From the NCBI GenBank assembly GCA_027577595.1, contig JANBRJ010000072.1, forward strand, positions 26,068-90,067: a stretch of 64,000 bases of DNA, in the 5' to 3' direction. Source of the DNA: Coemansia sp. RSA 487. Its lineage: Eukaryota > Kickxellomycota > Kickxellomycetes > Kickxellales > Kickxellaceae. This document shows positions 10,797-22,601 of the stretch, piece by piece (position 1 is the first letter of the stretch; each line of letters starts with the position of its first letter). The notes below the pieces were generated by a model. The model was given only the letters and a program-made list of their open reading frames with translations. It was not told the origin of the DNA and made no database searches. The position numbers and the translations under genes are program-made.

Positions 10797-12266
10797 ATGG
10801 GAATGATATTGAAAGATAACGTCCGCGACCCAAGTTCCTACTTTTGGGGCAAAAGGTAAGAAGAAATGGCTCCCCTCTATCCAGACCACAAACACATTTT
10901 TCAACCTTTGGCAGAAAATCAATGGCGGGAAGAATGACCTGTGCAGTATATGGGGGGTATGGAATGACAGGAGGTATTTCTTTTGGGTCCAATGATCCAA
11001 GCTCATGCTGTCCAAAATCAGGCTCATTCCTCCGTTGTTTACTGCCTGGTCTACTGCTTGTGAACCCTGTGTGTCGATCGCTGTCGCAATTCCCTTGACT
11101 GCAGATGCTAATTCTGTCGTTTTGTTTTGCCACGTTGAGACCATCAGTTACTAACATTGTTTTCTGTAAACTTTTGTTTGGGGGAGGGGTGCTTTATTTT
11201 TGTCCTAGGACATCCACGCTTGATTGGTGCGAGGTAAGTCGAATGTGATATTTCCTGTTTTTGGTGCCTGAGCAAATTATTATGTGTGACAATAGCTAGA
11301 TCAAATTTTCAAACGACTTTGGTGACCTTTGTATTTGCATGTGTTTCTGATACATGCTATATTTCAATGTATGTATTTCTGCATTGTTCTTAGTCTTGTG
11401 ATCATCTAAAACGTGTAAAGCTCTATTATGTTCGGTCGCTAATGCTATTTATGCGTTCATTTTGTTATTTTGTTTACGCAAAAAAGCGTTTGCTATTATA
11501 GGAAAACTATGCGGTCAGCAACTACATCGCCGAGTTTTGGAACACGCTAACCAATGTCACAATGACGACAATTGCTCTTCTGGGAGTCTACAACTCAATA
11601 AAGCACAGTCAAGGCAAGCGCGTGACTGCTATCTACCTGGCTATGCTCTTGGTGGGTATCGGGTCTGTTTGCTTCCATGCAACGCTCAAATACTCTACAC
11701 AGCTTCTGGACGAGCTGCCCATGCTGTATGTGTGCACGCTGGGCTTCTACTCACTTGTGGAGATTGAAAGGACCATCAGCCACGGATGGAAACTGCCTGT
11801 AGCGCTCGCTGTTTTCCAGACATTCATTACGCTGACGTACATGTTCTGGCTGCAGAATCCAGTGTTCCATCAAGTGGTTTTTGCAGTCACTGCATTCGGC
11901 GCAGGACTCTTTGCCTACAAGCGACTCAACGACCCACGTGTCAGCAACGACGCTCGGCGGCTTCTTGTTCGGTTATTTATGCTTGGGCACATATGCATGC
12001 TCAGTGGGTTCTTTGCATGGAATCTGGACAACATCTTTTGCGATAAGCTGCGCAGCTATCGATCGTATGTGGGAATGCCACTGGATGTAGTGTTTCAGCT
12101 CCACGGTTGGTGGCATATTCTGACAGGGTATGGCTGCGGCTATATGCTTCTACTTGTCCACTATGTAAAGCTTGCGTATATTGGCCATAGCCATCTGTTC
12201 ACTGTAACATACTTTCTAGGTATATTTCCTCATATCACGCTACGCGAACCAAAGAAGATCGACTAA
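10797..12266 (+). CDS. YPC1: Alkaline ceramidase, paralogue B
   Basis: Three exons: 10797-10855, a 25-nt micro-exon 11209-11233, and 11502-12266, giving 282 aa. Intron 1 is phase 2 (AAAAG then GTAAG; acceptor CCTAG) and intron 2 phase 0 (TGCGAG then GTAAGT; acceptor TATAG). The micro-exon encodes TSTLDWCE, the conserved Ca-site segment, so it cannot be skipped without loss of function. Predicted active-site residues: D25, W26, E28, N30, E39, S83, H87, D98, H229 and H233 (HGWWH). The function is the same as paralogue A. Intron positions differ from those of paralogue A, so the pair is not a very recent duplicate. The start was chosen because the exon opens with ATG and runs into YFWGKR before the first donor. 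Confidence 0.88.
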
Positions 12267-13271
12267 CAGAAGCGAAGCCTTACTTTGTTGCCTTTAGCTT
12301 GACGATGTTTTCCCGTACAGTCCCCCCAACTCTCGCTATGCCTATCTAACTGCTATATACTTTTTTTTTATCTTTACATGTACTTGTCAATTTTTTGCTT
12401 TAAAGAATGCGGATGCTATTAGATTTTATGTTGATAAATTATCTTTACTGCAACGGCTGGATGTAAGTTGTTGCTGTTTCGTGTGAATAACATATCGACC
12501 GTTAGCTTGTGTTCATGCATGTTTCAGCTCCATGAGAACACATGCACAAAGCATCATAGCTTGTTGCAGACGATATCAGCTAGTGGACATTCAAGGAGGC
12601 ACCTGGGATTCCCAGCCAGTAAATTGTGTGAAAACTTGTGGCTTTGTTCATGCAAGAAAAAGAAAACAAAGCAGCTGGATTTTTCTACTGTTTTGCCTGC
12701 TTCTTGTTACCCATTGTGGACAAAATTCGGCTTGGTCCTCCACCCCAATTTCACCAAAGTATACATTGTATATTTGAAGCGATTGTTTACAAAATTTGTA
12801 TATCTCCCCCCTCAATCCCTCCCACCTGCGTTTGAAACAGAAACACGGTGTACCTTTCTGTATCTAATCCATTCATTCAGCAAAATAGGAAAAAAGTAGC
12901 CCATTGTTTTCCAGGACGTGCTACATGCAATTTGTTGTCCTTTTCCCCTTTCATTCCACATGGCTTTCCAAAACATTTTCCACCTTGGACGTATATCAGC
13001 AATTTGTCTGTGCCTCGTTTCATAACCTAGCCACAACTACCATGTTGCCTTTTCTTTTTCGTCTTACTACTTGAGTTCTGTTCTTCTTTCGTTTTAAAAG
13101 GGTTTTCATCTTTGCATTTTTTTACCTGCACAATCAAAACATTTTGTAGTTTTTGCCACTGTATCCTCACCATCATACACCCCGTTTGGCACCTGTGGTT
13201 TATTTTTCAACAGTACTTGCCTCCTTTTTCTCGCATAGCATTTAATCATCAACGTAGCTTTAATATTAGCA
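12267..13271. other. Intergenic region, no gene seen
   Basis: 1 kb between the ceramidase stop and the next gene. It is T-rich, especially 13040-13240, which is probably the promoter and leader of the GPI-protein gene. The open frames here look like chance. Confidence 0.5.
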
Positions 13272-13928
13272 ATGCTTGTAAAATCCTATATCTGTCTCGG
13301 CCTTGCAGCAGCCGCCACCGCCGCAGCCGCCGCCTCGCCCAAGCATGACGAAGCCAAGCACGGGGTCCGCATGCTCGGTGGGCCTGCAAAGGCGGCGAAG
13401 GGCAAGAGACACCGGACCGCGCGCGGATCATCGTCGCTAGCGTTCGATCCAAGCACCGCCAACATGGACGAGAAAATCACCGTGTGCAACGACAACTCGA
13501 ATTTCTGCAACAACGTGTGCCTCAACAAAACATGGGGGTCGCCGCTGAACAGCGACTGCGAAGCCAGCGATCTCAACTGGCACTGCACGTGCGGAAACGG
13601 CAAGAACCCAGACCCAGACGTGTACACGTTCCCGGTGATGCATTTTGAGTGCCAGCAGGAGGTTGGCCAATGCCAGAGCAACTGTGCGACAGGCGATATT
13701 CGCTGCACGCAAGAGTGCCAAAGTGACCGTAATTGCACGGCACCGAACGATCCAAATGCCGGAAAGACTGCGGCACCCGAAAGCGATGCTGCCACTGATG
13801 GTTTGGATTCGTCAGAGCCTACTGACCCGGTTAACTTCTTCAGCGCTGCTTCGTACTTGAACATTGGAGGATATGTTGCCCTTGCTACTCTTGTTGCCAC
13901 CTCAATGCATATGCTTGGTTTACCTTAA
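13272..13928 (+). CDS. Secreted, GPI-anchored Cys-rich protein (DUF7707-like)
   Basis: 218 aa. A signal peptide (about 1-21, Ala-rich core) is followed by a basic linker, then a Cys-rich domain at about 70-160 with ordered cysteines (TVCNDNSNFCNNVC, WHCTCG, CQQEVGQCQSNC, CTQEC, NCT). A Ser/Asp-rich spacer and a hydrophobic C-terminal tail (about 195-218) fit a GPI-attachment signal. The cysteine pattern resembles the fungal DUF7707 family of cell-surface proteins, whose biochemical role is unknown. Cell-wall or plasma-membrane location is inferred from the signals. There are no introns. Confidence 0.75.
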   Translation: MLVKSYICLGLAAAATAAAAASPKHDEAKHGVRMLGGPAKAAKGKRHRTARGSSSLAFDPSTANMDEKITVCNDNSNFCNNVCLNKTWGSPLNSDCEASDLNWHCTCGNGKNPDPDVYTFPVMHFECQQEVGQCQSNCATGDIRCTQECQSDRNCTAPNDPNAGKTAAPESDAATDGLDSSEPTDPVNFFSAASYLNIGGYVALATLVATSMHMLGLP

Positions 13929-14187
13929 CTTTGAAAAAAGAGTGTTTGTGTTGACTTTATAGTGGAGCTTGATCCACCTACGCTTTTCTTGCTATTCCTT
14001 TTTTTTTTTTTTGGGAAATTTTAAATAAATCCATATGCTTTGTCAAGGGAGCATATCCAGGCAGAATATGCCACTATATAGGGTTTTTTTTAGCAGTTTG
14101 AATATATTTCATAACTTTGGTTGTATTAAAATTTGACCCAATACCCTTTTCGATAATACAAAAGGATCATAAAAGAGAGAAAAGTTG

Positions 14188-16749
14188 TTACGTCCAGAGA
14201 CGAATCGTGCCATCGGCACCGGAAGATAGCAGCCAGGGCTGGATCGGATGGAACACGCAGTCCAACACGCCAAGCGAGTTGCGGATCTCGTGGCCACGCA
14301 GTATCTTGAGCGGGACAATGAGCGGGTTCTGGTTGAGGTCCTGGTATACCATGCCATGATACACCTGGATAGAACCGTCATCTGAAGCTGTAGCAAACAG
14401 TGGGAACCTGTGGCTGAATTTGACTTGACGGATCGCCTGTGTGTGGTACCGGATGGATTTGTACGGCTTGGCTGAGAGATCCAGATCAAACCAAGAAAGC
14501 TTCTTGTCGTACGATCCAACGATCACGTTGTCGCCCTGAGGGTGGACATCGATGCTAGAGATCCACTTGACACCAGGAAGCAGGGTCTTGACAAGCGCCT
14601 GCTGCATCAGATTGTAGATACGCACATACCGCTGGGTGGTTACCAGGAACCACGGGCGTGTCGGATGGAACCGGATGCTCTGCACCACGCCTTTGAGCCT
14701 GCGGAACGGATGTTGCGACTTGTGCTTGCTTACCTGGTGGATTAGCACAGAGCTCGCGCTACTAGTCGATGCAAGCGTTCCCAGGTAGTCGCCGCGCCTG
14801 TGCCAGGCCACTGACTTTGCCGTCATGTGCATCGAGATGCATACACGGATCCCCGCAGCCTGCTCGGCGCTGGTCGGCATGTCCCAGCTCACCTTGACTG
14901 AGCTGTCATCGACTTCGTCGTCGTCCTTGGCCTGAGTACCAAACCCTGCGCGCACATACTCCTCGGAAACCAGATGCTTCTGGTCGCCGCAGACGCTTGC
15001 TGGCACAACAATCACCACACGGCTTCCAGCTGCAGCAGCAAACATGCATAGATCCGGGTTCGGATTCCACGCAACCATGTGCACCACTTCCTTGAGGTCC
15101 CAGATCCCTGCGCATCGCCCACTAATCAACTCCCAGAGGCGCACCGTACCATCATCCGATCCGGACAAGATCCACAGCCCAGTTGGATCGACTGAGATTG
15201 AGCGGACACGGCCAGTGTGTCCCCGATACACCAGCGACTCGACAGATGGGAACGGCCGGAGATCGCGTGGGTCGGGAAGCTTGGGCATCAGCTCCTCCGG
15301 ATTCAAGCTGGAGGTCTTCTTCTGCGCACGCGGGGCCAAGTACAGATCAAGGCACCGCTGGAACCGCTCCTGAATGAACTGGGAGTAGCCAGGGACCAAA
15401 CGCAGCGACCCAAAGTCTTCAGGCATAAAGCTACGCTTGCGGTCTTCAGGATCTGCCTTCAGCCACTCCTGCTTCTCTTTCTCGGTCGGAAGATACTCGT
15501 CAGGCGGGTGGTAGCTCTCCTCGTGGGTTGGCAGGGCTTGGCGCGGAGCAGGCAGCCGCGGTCTGCGCGCACTCCCCTCCAGCCTCTTTATTTGCTCGCC
15601 AGACTTCTCGGCCTTGTCCCAGATGTCGTAGAACTGGGGCCCCTCGGTATTGGCTGGCCCTGTCCGGGTGATCCGGCCTTGGCGAATAGCCTGGACAATC
15701 TTCATGACGCGTTTGTGCTCCCACTTTGACGGAATGAACCCACGCTTGGCCGGTGTCGCGCTGCTCAGCGGAGTCACCATGGTCTGCGACGTGAACCACT
15801 CGACAGTGTCCTCGTACGGGTTGTAGTTGGCATCGGGAATACTGCCACCCTGGATCCGGCGGACAATATCAATCTCCTCCTCGCTCAGCTTGACGTCCCT
15901 CTGGTTGGTCTCGTCCTTGGCTGTGCGGAACACGTCTGGGTCGTCCATGTTGGCCAGGAACTTGTCAAGCTCGTCGCTGGTCGCAGGCCGCATCACGCGC
16001 TTGCCGTCCACGTCGTACCCGATGTGCGGGTAGTCCTCGTACCATTCGATCGGCACGTTGCCAATCGTGTTGACGGGCTCCTCGGTTGACGAATCGCTTG
16101 CGTAGCCAGCGTCGATTTGCGGCAGAGTCTTACGGTATTCCTTCCATGCCTCCAGATCTCTGCCAAAGTCGCGGATCGTCAGCCGTTCAAAGCCCTCGTT
16201 GGCTAGCTTTTCCGCTTCGTCGTCCTCGTTATCGTTGCTGTGGTCGCTTTCTACTGCCGTATCCTGTCCATCGGTCAGCCTGCTGCTGGCACGCTTGACA
16301 AGAAGCTCGTTTCTTTCAATACTGTCATCATCAGAAATATCAGATCTGAGCTCTTCTTCTTCATCATCATCATCTTCTTCATCTTCCTCTGAGCTAGCGC
16401 CCTCGATATCGCTGCTACGGATATCGCTCTCGTCGTCAGCATCCGATTCATTGCTTTCATCCTCATCCTCGTCATTCTCCGCTTTGCCTTGATCTTGATC
16501 ATCGTCTTCATCCTCTAGGTCCTCATCACCAGAGCTGAACCCTTGGTCCGCTGCCATCTTTTTCAAAACTTCGTCAAAGTCTCCTTCCTCGATATCCTCC
16601 AAGTCCTCGTCATTGTTGTCGGATACCTCTGGATCTGTGGGCATGTCAATGCCAGATGTCTTGGGAAACTCCTCCGCCTCGTCTATAACTTCTTTTTCCC
16701 GTGTCGCTAGGCTGCGTTTGTTTTTGCTCCCTTTGCTCTTTACAACCAT
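14188..16749 (-). CDS. ERB1: Ribosome biogenesis protein ERB1 (BOP1)
   Basis: 853 aa, intronless. Order: basic N-terminus, long acidic Asp/Glu/Ser tracts (about 40-190), the BOP1NT domain (about 220-480, containing IEWYEDYPHIGYDVDGKR and YNPYEDTVEWF), then a C-terminal WD40 propeller from about 500 (RGHTGRVRSISVDPTGLWI, split here for brevity; final IRLWT). Erb1/Bop1 forms the PeBoW complex with Nop7 and Ytm1 in the nucleolus and is required for 27S pre-rRNA processing and 60S assembly. Length and domain order are typical. The start follows an AT-rich leader; the ATG at 16749 opens directly into a lysine-rich stretch as in other family members. Confidence 0.95.
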   Translation of the reverse strand: MVVKSKGSKNKRSLATREKEVIDEAEEFPKTSGIDMPTDPEVSDNNDEDLEDIEEGDFDEVLKKMAADQGFSSGDEDLEDEDDDQDQGKAENDEDEDESNESDADDESDIRSSDIEGASSEEDEEDDDDEEEELRSDISDDDSIERNELLVKRASSRLTDGQDTAVESDHSNDNEDDEAEKLANEGFERLTIRDFGRDLEAWKEYRKTLPQIDAGYASDSSTEEPVNTIGNVPIEWYEDYPHIGYDVDGKRVMRPATSDELDKFLANMDDPDVFRTAKDETNQRDVKLSEEEIDIVRRIQGGSIPDANYNPYEDTVEWFTSQTMVTPLSSATPAKRGFIPSKWEHKRVMKIVQAIRQGRITRTGPANTEGPQFYDIWDKAEKSGEQIKRLEGSARRPRLPAPRQALPTHEESYHPPDEYLPTEKEKQEWLKADPEDRKRSFMPEDFGSLRLVPGYSQFIQERFQRCLDLYLAPRAQKKTSSLNPEELMPKLPDPRDLRPFPSVESLVYRGHTGRVRSISVDPTGLWILSGSDDGTVRLWELISGRCAGIWDLKEVVHMVAWNPNPDLCMFAAAAGSRVVIVVPASVCGDQKHLVSEEYVRAGFGTQAKDDDEVDDSSVKVSWDMPTSAEQAAGIRVCISMHMTAKSVAWHRRGDYLGTLASTSSASSVLIHQVSKHKSQHPFRRLKGVVQSIRFHPTRPWFLVTTQRYVRIYNLMQQALVKTLLPGVKWISSIDVHPQGDNVIVGSYDKKLSWFDLDLSAKPYKSIRYHTQAIRQVKFSHRFPLFATASDDGSIQVYHGMVYQDLNQNPLIVPLKILRGHEIRNSLGVLDCVFHPIQPWLLSSGADGTIRLWT

Positions 16750-17258
16750 GGCTCTATACTATCACCAATGCTCAATTGTTTTTCTATGAGTATCTTGACT
16801 TTTCCAGTAATATTTTATATGTAGTTGGTGCTCCGGAACAGAGAAAATAAAGTATAGGAATAGAGTAAAGCAACAGCGCTAGTAGAATAAGAGAAAGGTG
16901 CTGATGCTTTTCATTGCAAAATGCTGGATGAAAAATATTATTTGGCACTGAAAAAAAAAAGAAATCCATTTGATCAATAAATAATAATCTGGTGATCCAA
17001 GTGATATTTAAAAAAATCTTTTTTTTTCAAGCGAAAGTGGACAAACAGACAAAAAGAGCTGAAAGGTTCCTCAGATCAAGGACCTGTGCACTGCACCTGA
17101 TTTCTCAGCACTCGACAAACCACAAAAGAGCCATTTCGGCAGATAAATTGGAAAAGGTCGTTGTTTTAAATGACTAAAACAAAAACAAAAAACAGTGGCA
17201 GCCTTATAAAAGACAAGCCTCAGTTTGCACTTGCGCAAGACAAATGATTTTCCCAGAC
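16750..17258. other. ERB1 promoter and UBI3 3' flank
   Basis: AT-rich 0.5 kb between two minus-strand genes. It must contain the ERB1 promoter and the 3' UTR of the ubiquitin fusion gene. No other coding potential was seen. Confidence 0.5.
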
Positions 17259-17744
<486 letters not shown>

Positions 17745-18252
17745 CTACAAATATGAAAGAACAGAGTACATACAAGCACCATTTCCAAGCAAAAACCAAT
17801 CGACCAAATACAACAACCACATTTTTCCACACAACCACCACCCGAATTTCGAACAGAAATCGTAAATCGAAAGAAAGCCCCCGAACGACGATTTAAACAA
17901 TCAAGTGAAAGAAAAAAGGTAGTCAAGGGTGTGTGTAAAAATAAATGAAAGTTATATGTAGACGAGAGGAGCACGAGAAATAGCGTAGCAGAAGAAATAA
18001 AAATACAAACGAAAATCGTAAAAATTAGTATAAATGAATCTTGGCAGAATGTGCTTCTTCTCACGCAATAGAGCGACAAACCCCTCCCTCCGTCCTTTCT
18101 CCGCTCCCGCTCCTCGACTGACAGGTATCCACAAGCAGGACAAGTCCCGCCAAATACAGCCAGCAAGAAAAAGAACAGAGTACAAAGAAGAAAGCGAGTG
18201 CCACACTATGGTGTATCAAAGAGTAGAAAAAGAGTATAAAATTGATGTTTAC
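17745..18252 (-). other. Probable 5'-leader intron of UBI3
   Basis: On the minus strand a GCAG/GTAAAC donor (G at 18252) and a TTGTAG acceptor (at 17746-17745), 12 bp upstream of the start codon, bound a 508-bp stretch with no coding potential. Ribosomal protein genes of many fungi carry a long first intron in the leader. This is inferred from splice-site form and position only. Confidence 0.45.
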
Positions 18253-18611
18253 CTGCGCGATCCGCAAATTCTGCACTGAAGAGAGAGACCTCCCACCAAG
18301 AGTTGCTGCTGCGTCCTTTGTTTTATGAGTGAAGGATAGTGGCAAGCACAACTCCTTTTCTTGTTGGAAAAGTTTTTCTTTTTCCTGCTCTTCCTGTCCC
18401 AGCGCAATCAACGTAAATCACCAAATTTAATCACAATTTGTACCCTAAACTCTTTCACGTGATATTAGCGGACTGATGATCTTTGGTTTACATTTCGAGA
18501 ATATTGTTGATAAAAAAGATGAATAGATGTTGAAATTAAAAAGAACTAAACCTCTACATTGGCGAGAAGAAGAAAAAAACCATTTACACCAAATATAGGC
18601 GCAGCAGTGTT

Positions 18612-20368
18612 TTACGAGGAATTAATGTCAAATGCCATAAAGATGTTTGGCGGCTGGTCAGCGTCTGGCTTGACATTTACGTATACATCGCCCATAGCTT
18701 TGAGCGCAACAGCACGCCGTCTCAGCACCTTCTTGTCTGCCTGCTTGTCATGGAGAACAACGTTGCAGGTTTCACGCAGGATGTTTTCGATCTCGAGCCT
18801 GCCACTCTTCCATAGAACGTGGATGGCCTTCTTTGCCGCTGCCTCCTCCAGACGCTGCTTTTCCTCGGCAGAGATATTGTTCTCTTCTGCCTTTGCAAGC
18901 TCAGCGTACGTGCGCTGAAGATCGATCGCCGACTTTATGGTCGAGTACGCGCCACTCATAAACTGTCCGGTTTCCTTGAATGAATGGTACACACCGCGGA
19001 ATCCGCCTAGGAATTCCTGCTTCTCAAGATGCTTTTTGGCCTGCATGCGATAAACGCCGCCAATTGTATGGAGCAGCTCGACGCCCATGGACTCGACCTT
19101 CAGATCCTCAGCTTCTGCAATAGTCTGGGCCTCCCAAGCAGCCAGGGCAGTTGCTGGATCGGCTTCCGTGTTTTCGACGTATATGGATAGCTTCTGTTTG
19201 AGGTTGTCGGACAGTTCCTTTATGCGCATCTTGTTGCGCTCCTCGGCCTCCATGCGCTTCTTGTTAAGCTCCTCCCTCTTCTGCTTCTTTTCCTCTCTTT
19301 CCTTCTCCTTTTCCGAGAGGGCAGTGCTGCTATGTTCGAGTGCATTTCCTTTCTTTGACTCGGACGTTTCTTCCTCGTTCAGTGCCTCGTCAGCAACCTG
19401 GCTAAGCTCGGAAATAATGTTAAGCTCTCCAATCACATTAACAAAGCGCTCACCACCAAAGAGCTGGTTGAAGAAGAACGTAGGATCGATGGCCGCACTT
19501 TCATCTCTGTTCTTCTCTGCACCGAGCTCATTGTACTGTTTGCGCAGCTTGGGGTCTGAAAGTACTTGGTACGCCTCTGATATTTGCTTGAATTTCTCCT
19601 CGGCCTCAGTGGACGGGTTCTTATCTGGATGGTATTTGAGCGCAAGCACGTAGTACTTTTTCTTCAACTCTGCTTGTGTAGCGGTCGGGGTAACTTCGAG
19701 CCAGTCGTAGTATTCGGTTTCAAGCGGGTCTTCATCTACAAGAAACAACAAACATAAAACGAAGCGTAAGGTTGTTTTTCAGTCGAAACGTTTCAAAATG
19801 CGAATGGGATCAAGTAATACGAAGCAATAAAATGCAGGGAGTCTTTAAAATAGTGATGATGCACAAACTGCATGGCATCGTATTTTGTTTTTGTTTTTTT
19901 GTTTTCAGCTGGGCTTGAAATTATCGACTCCTTTGGTACCATAAAAAGGGAATGGACAGCAAACAAAAGAAGATCTAACACTAAGCGTCCTTTGATGATA
20001 GCAAAATCCCAATGCCATGAATGCATAGAAAAGTTACCAAAACTGTTTCTATTTATGAGAAAGTACGTACCTGTTCCCTTTGTTCTTCCACCCTTGCGCT
20101 TTGGTGTTTGTGGAGCTGATCCCGAGGACGAGGGCGAGCCTTGCTTTGTGTCATTTGCAGGGGACGCTGGTACTCCACGGGAAGAGTCTCCTCCGGCCTT
20201 CCAGAACGGAACGTCGCTGACGTCCATCGGAAAATCTTTTTTGCATCCAAAGCAGTTTACAAGACAATGCGATGGCTCGTTGCTCTTGGGCAGGTCAAAC
20301 TCGATGAATTTACCACACGAAGAGCATTGCACTACAATACATGTTGGCTCGCGCGAGGACTTTGACAT
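18612..20368 (-). CDS. J-domain protein (Caj1/Djp1 type) with N-terminal zinc ribbon
   Basis: Two exons, 20071-20368 and 18612-19735, giving 473 aa. The intron (335 bp; donor GTACGT, acceptor TTGTAG, phase 1) recreates an Asp codon. The N-terminus has two CxxC pairs (C15/C18 and C39/C42), a probable zinc ribbon, then a Ser/Pro/Gly linker. The J domain (about 107-170) has intact HPD ([10 protein letters not shown]). A long DNAJ-X-like helical region with Glu/Lys-rich coiled coil follows. J domains stimulate Hsp70 ATPase; Caj1/Djp1 homologues act in protein quality control and in peroxisomal/mitochondrial import. It is divergent from PRE6 over a 758-bp shared upstream region. The zinc ribbon is encoded entirely in exon 1 and the J domain in exon 2, suggesting a modular join. 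Confidence 0.85.
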
Positions 20369-21126
20369 GACAAAAACTTCAATAAAGTGGTATTTGAAAG
20401 TATGAAAGAGAAAAACAATAGGTTATAGAAAAGTGAGCAACAGAAGAGGAGAGAAGGAAGGTGACTTTTTTTTTTTTGGTCCAAGGACAAGAAGTGTCCC
20501 TCTATTTTGTCCCCAAACTTGGAGAGTGTGCAACAAACAGGGCCGCAGGAGCAAAGGTGCCGCCGCCATCAATTGTTATGATAATGGCCGTGCGGAACAA
20601 AGCTGTCATCCCAAAGCAGCGGTTGGTCAAGTATATGTGTGTCTTTCCTTTAGGCCTGAGCCGCTCGCCTGTCTTGGCATTCCGCAGCAGAGCGCAAAGA
20701 CTTTAGGCTACTGGAAAAGTGGTGGGATGTTCTGTGTTACACATCCATTGTTAATGTGTATCAACCAGAACTGTTGCTGCGTTACTACTTGAAAATATAC
20801 AATTTCGGCAAGGAAACAGGGGGCATTTATGCTCATGTGGCGCACAAATCAGAAGTACAGTTTTTCAAGAAAAGTTCGCTTTCCTTATAAAAAAAAAGTC
20901 TATTCCAGTGGCTCGGCTCTTGAGCCGACAGCTTGCCGAGCTGACACGCAATAATGGCTTACGTAGACCTTCATGCATTCGCAAGCAACACACCCCCAAT
21001 TCAAGCAACAGCTTCAAAGAGCAAGTTAACATTCCTTTCTTCTTTTCATAAACACAGTCTGTTTATATATCAAGGCACAATCCAGAAAACCCACCTGTCT
21101 TTGTTTCCATTCTCTCCGTCTGAATA
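20369..21126. other. Divergent promoter region, J-protein and PRE6
   Basis: 758 bp between divergent start codons. TA-rich segments near 20880 and 21060 (TTTATATATC) could serve the PRE6 side. No gene seen. Confidence 0.5.
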
Positions 21127-21980
21127 ATGAGCTACGATCGCGCCCTGACAATCTTTTCCCCCGATGGCCACCTGTTCCAGGTCGAGTATGCCCAGGAGGC
21201 TGTGCGTAAAGGAACCTGCGCTGTAAGTACCCCCAAAAGCAGTGACTTTGTCATTACTTGTGCAGTCATCGCAAATCTCAATGTAAAAACCAGCGTATAT
21301 TTTGCTGTTTACTTCATAACATATAGGTCGGTATCTGCGGCAAGGACGCAGTCGTTCTGGGCGTAGAGAAGAAGGCAGCGCTGAAGCTGCAGGACTCGCG
21401 CACGATGCGCAAGATTCACCAGCTGGACGAGCACATCTTTATTGCCTCTGCAGGTCTTGTTGCCGATGCGCGTGTCCTTGTTGATATGGCGCGCGTAGAG
21501 TGCCAGAACCACAGACTCAACATCGAGGATCCGCCAACAGTCGAGTTCATCACACACTACATTGCATCGATTCAGCAAAAGTACACGCAGAGCGGTGGAA
21601 GACGGCCCTTTGGCATCTCCACGCTTATCGTTGGGTTTGATCCGGATCACACGCCCAAGCTCTTCCAGACAGATCCATCGGGCATATACTACCAGTGGAA
21701 GGCAAACTCGATTGGGCGGAACTCAAAGACTGTACGCGAGTTCCTTGAAAAGCACTACACGCAGGAGATGGGGGAGGAGGATGCAGTAAAGCTTGCGGTC
21801 AAGTCGCTGCTTGAGGTGGTGCAGACGGGCGCCAAGAACATTGAGATCCTGGTTATCACCAAGGACGGCAACCGGACGCCTACCGTCGCAGAGGTCGAGG
21901 ATATCATCAAGGTAATTGAGGCCGAGAAGGCGGAGGAAGCCGAGAAAAAGGCCAAACCCTCGACGTCGTCGTCATCCTAA
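21127..21980 (+). CDS. PRE6: 20S proteasome subunit alpha-4 (PSMA7)
   Basis: Two exons, 21127-21222 and 21327-21980, giving 249 aa. The 104-bp intron has donor GTAAGT and acceptor TATAG, phase 0, joining KGTCA to VGICG. The N-terminal proteasome alpha signature ([20 protein letters not shown]) is complete, followed by the proteasome beta-fold and a Lys/Glu-rich C-terminal extension ending in Ser residues. Alpha-4 is a structural gate subunit of the outer alpha ring. Length is as expected. The start at 21127 gives the conserved Ser-Tyr-Asp-Arg opening. Confidence 0.95.
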
Positions 21981-22601
21981 GCGCTGGGTATGGTGCTTGT
22001 GTGTGAGAAGCCGAGTTTCGTTTTCTTCAAAGTAGCATTTATTTCTTTTCTCTTCTATCTATCTGAGCAAGCAATGTCTTGATATTCCGTAGAATGGTTC
22101 GGCTGATATAAAAAAGGCTTTAGTGCAAATAGCCAACCAAACAGGCATGACGATACAACGAAGCGTTGTTTGTGCCAAAGGAAAAAAGTCACCTGTTTCG
22201 TTCTTCCCAGAAAAAGCAAAGTGGACGAAAAGCAAACCCTTCCTTCTTTCTCTTTCTTTTTTTTTTACCTTGCCAAATTTACCTTTATTCGTTATTATTC
22301 AAAAGTTTTTTCTATACGCTGTCACGCTGCCAGTTTTCCAATTCGTACTTATTCTGCTGAAATTAGACCCTCGTTTATTCTCGTGCGCTCATAGTAGACA
22401 GCAATTTTCTCTACTTGTAGAAAACAGAATCTAGATTCAACTAAAAGCACAAAATCTGCTTTATATTTCTTTCAAATCTCTCAGCAGCTAGCCAACTTGT
22501 CTTACAAGCGCAAAAAGTAAAACTACTTGCATTTACTGGATTCTATCTCTTTTCATTCATTCCCTTTAAGTGCAGCATTCTGAGCGTACAAAACTAAAAC
22601 A
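21981..22601. other. Intergenic region, PRE6 to SCD6
   Basis: 0.6 kb, pyrimidine-rich (22240-22400 and 22490-22570). It should hold the PRE6 3' UTR and the SCD6 promoter. No gene seen. Confidence 0.5.

Noticed and set aside
10723-11157. Minus-strand open frames overlapping the start of ceramidase B
   Set aside because: They oppose the conserved ceramidase exon 1 and carry no domain.
16086-16492. Serine-rich plus-strand frames opposite the ERB1 acidic region
   Set aside because: Complement of GAT/GAA-rich codons gives poly-Ser frames; not genes.
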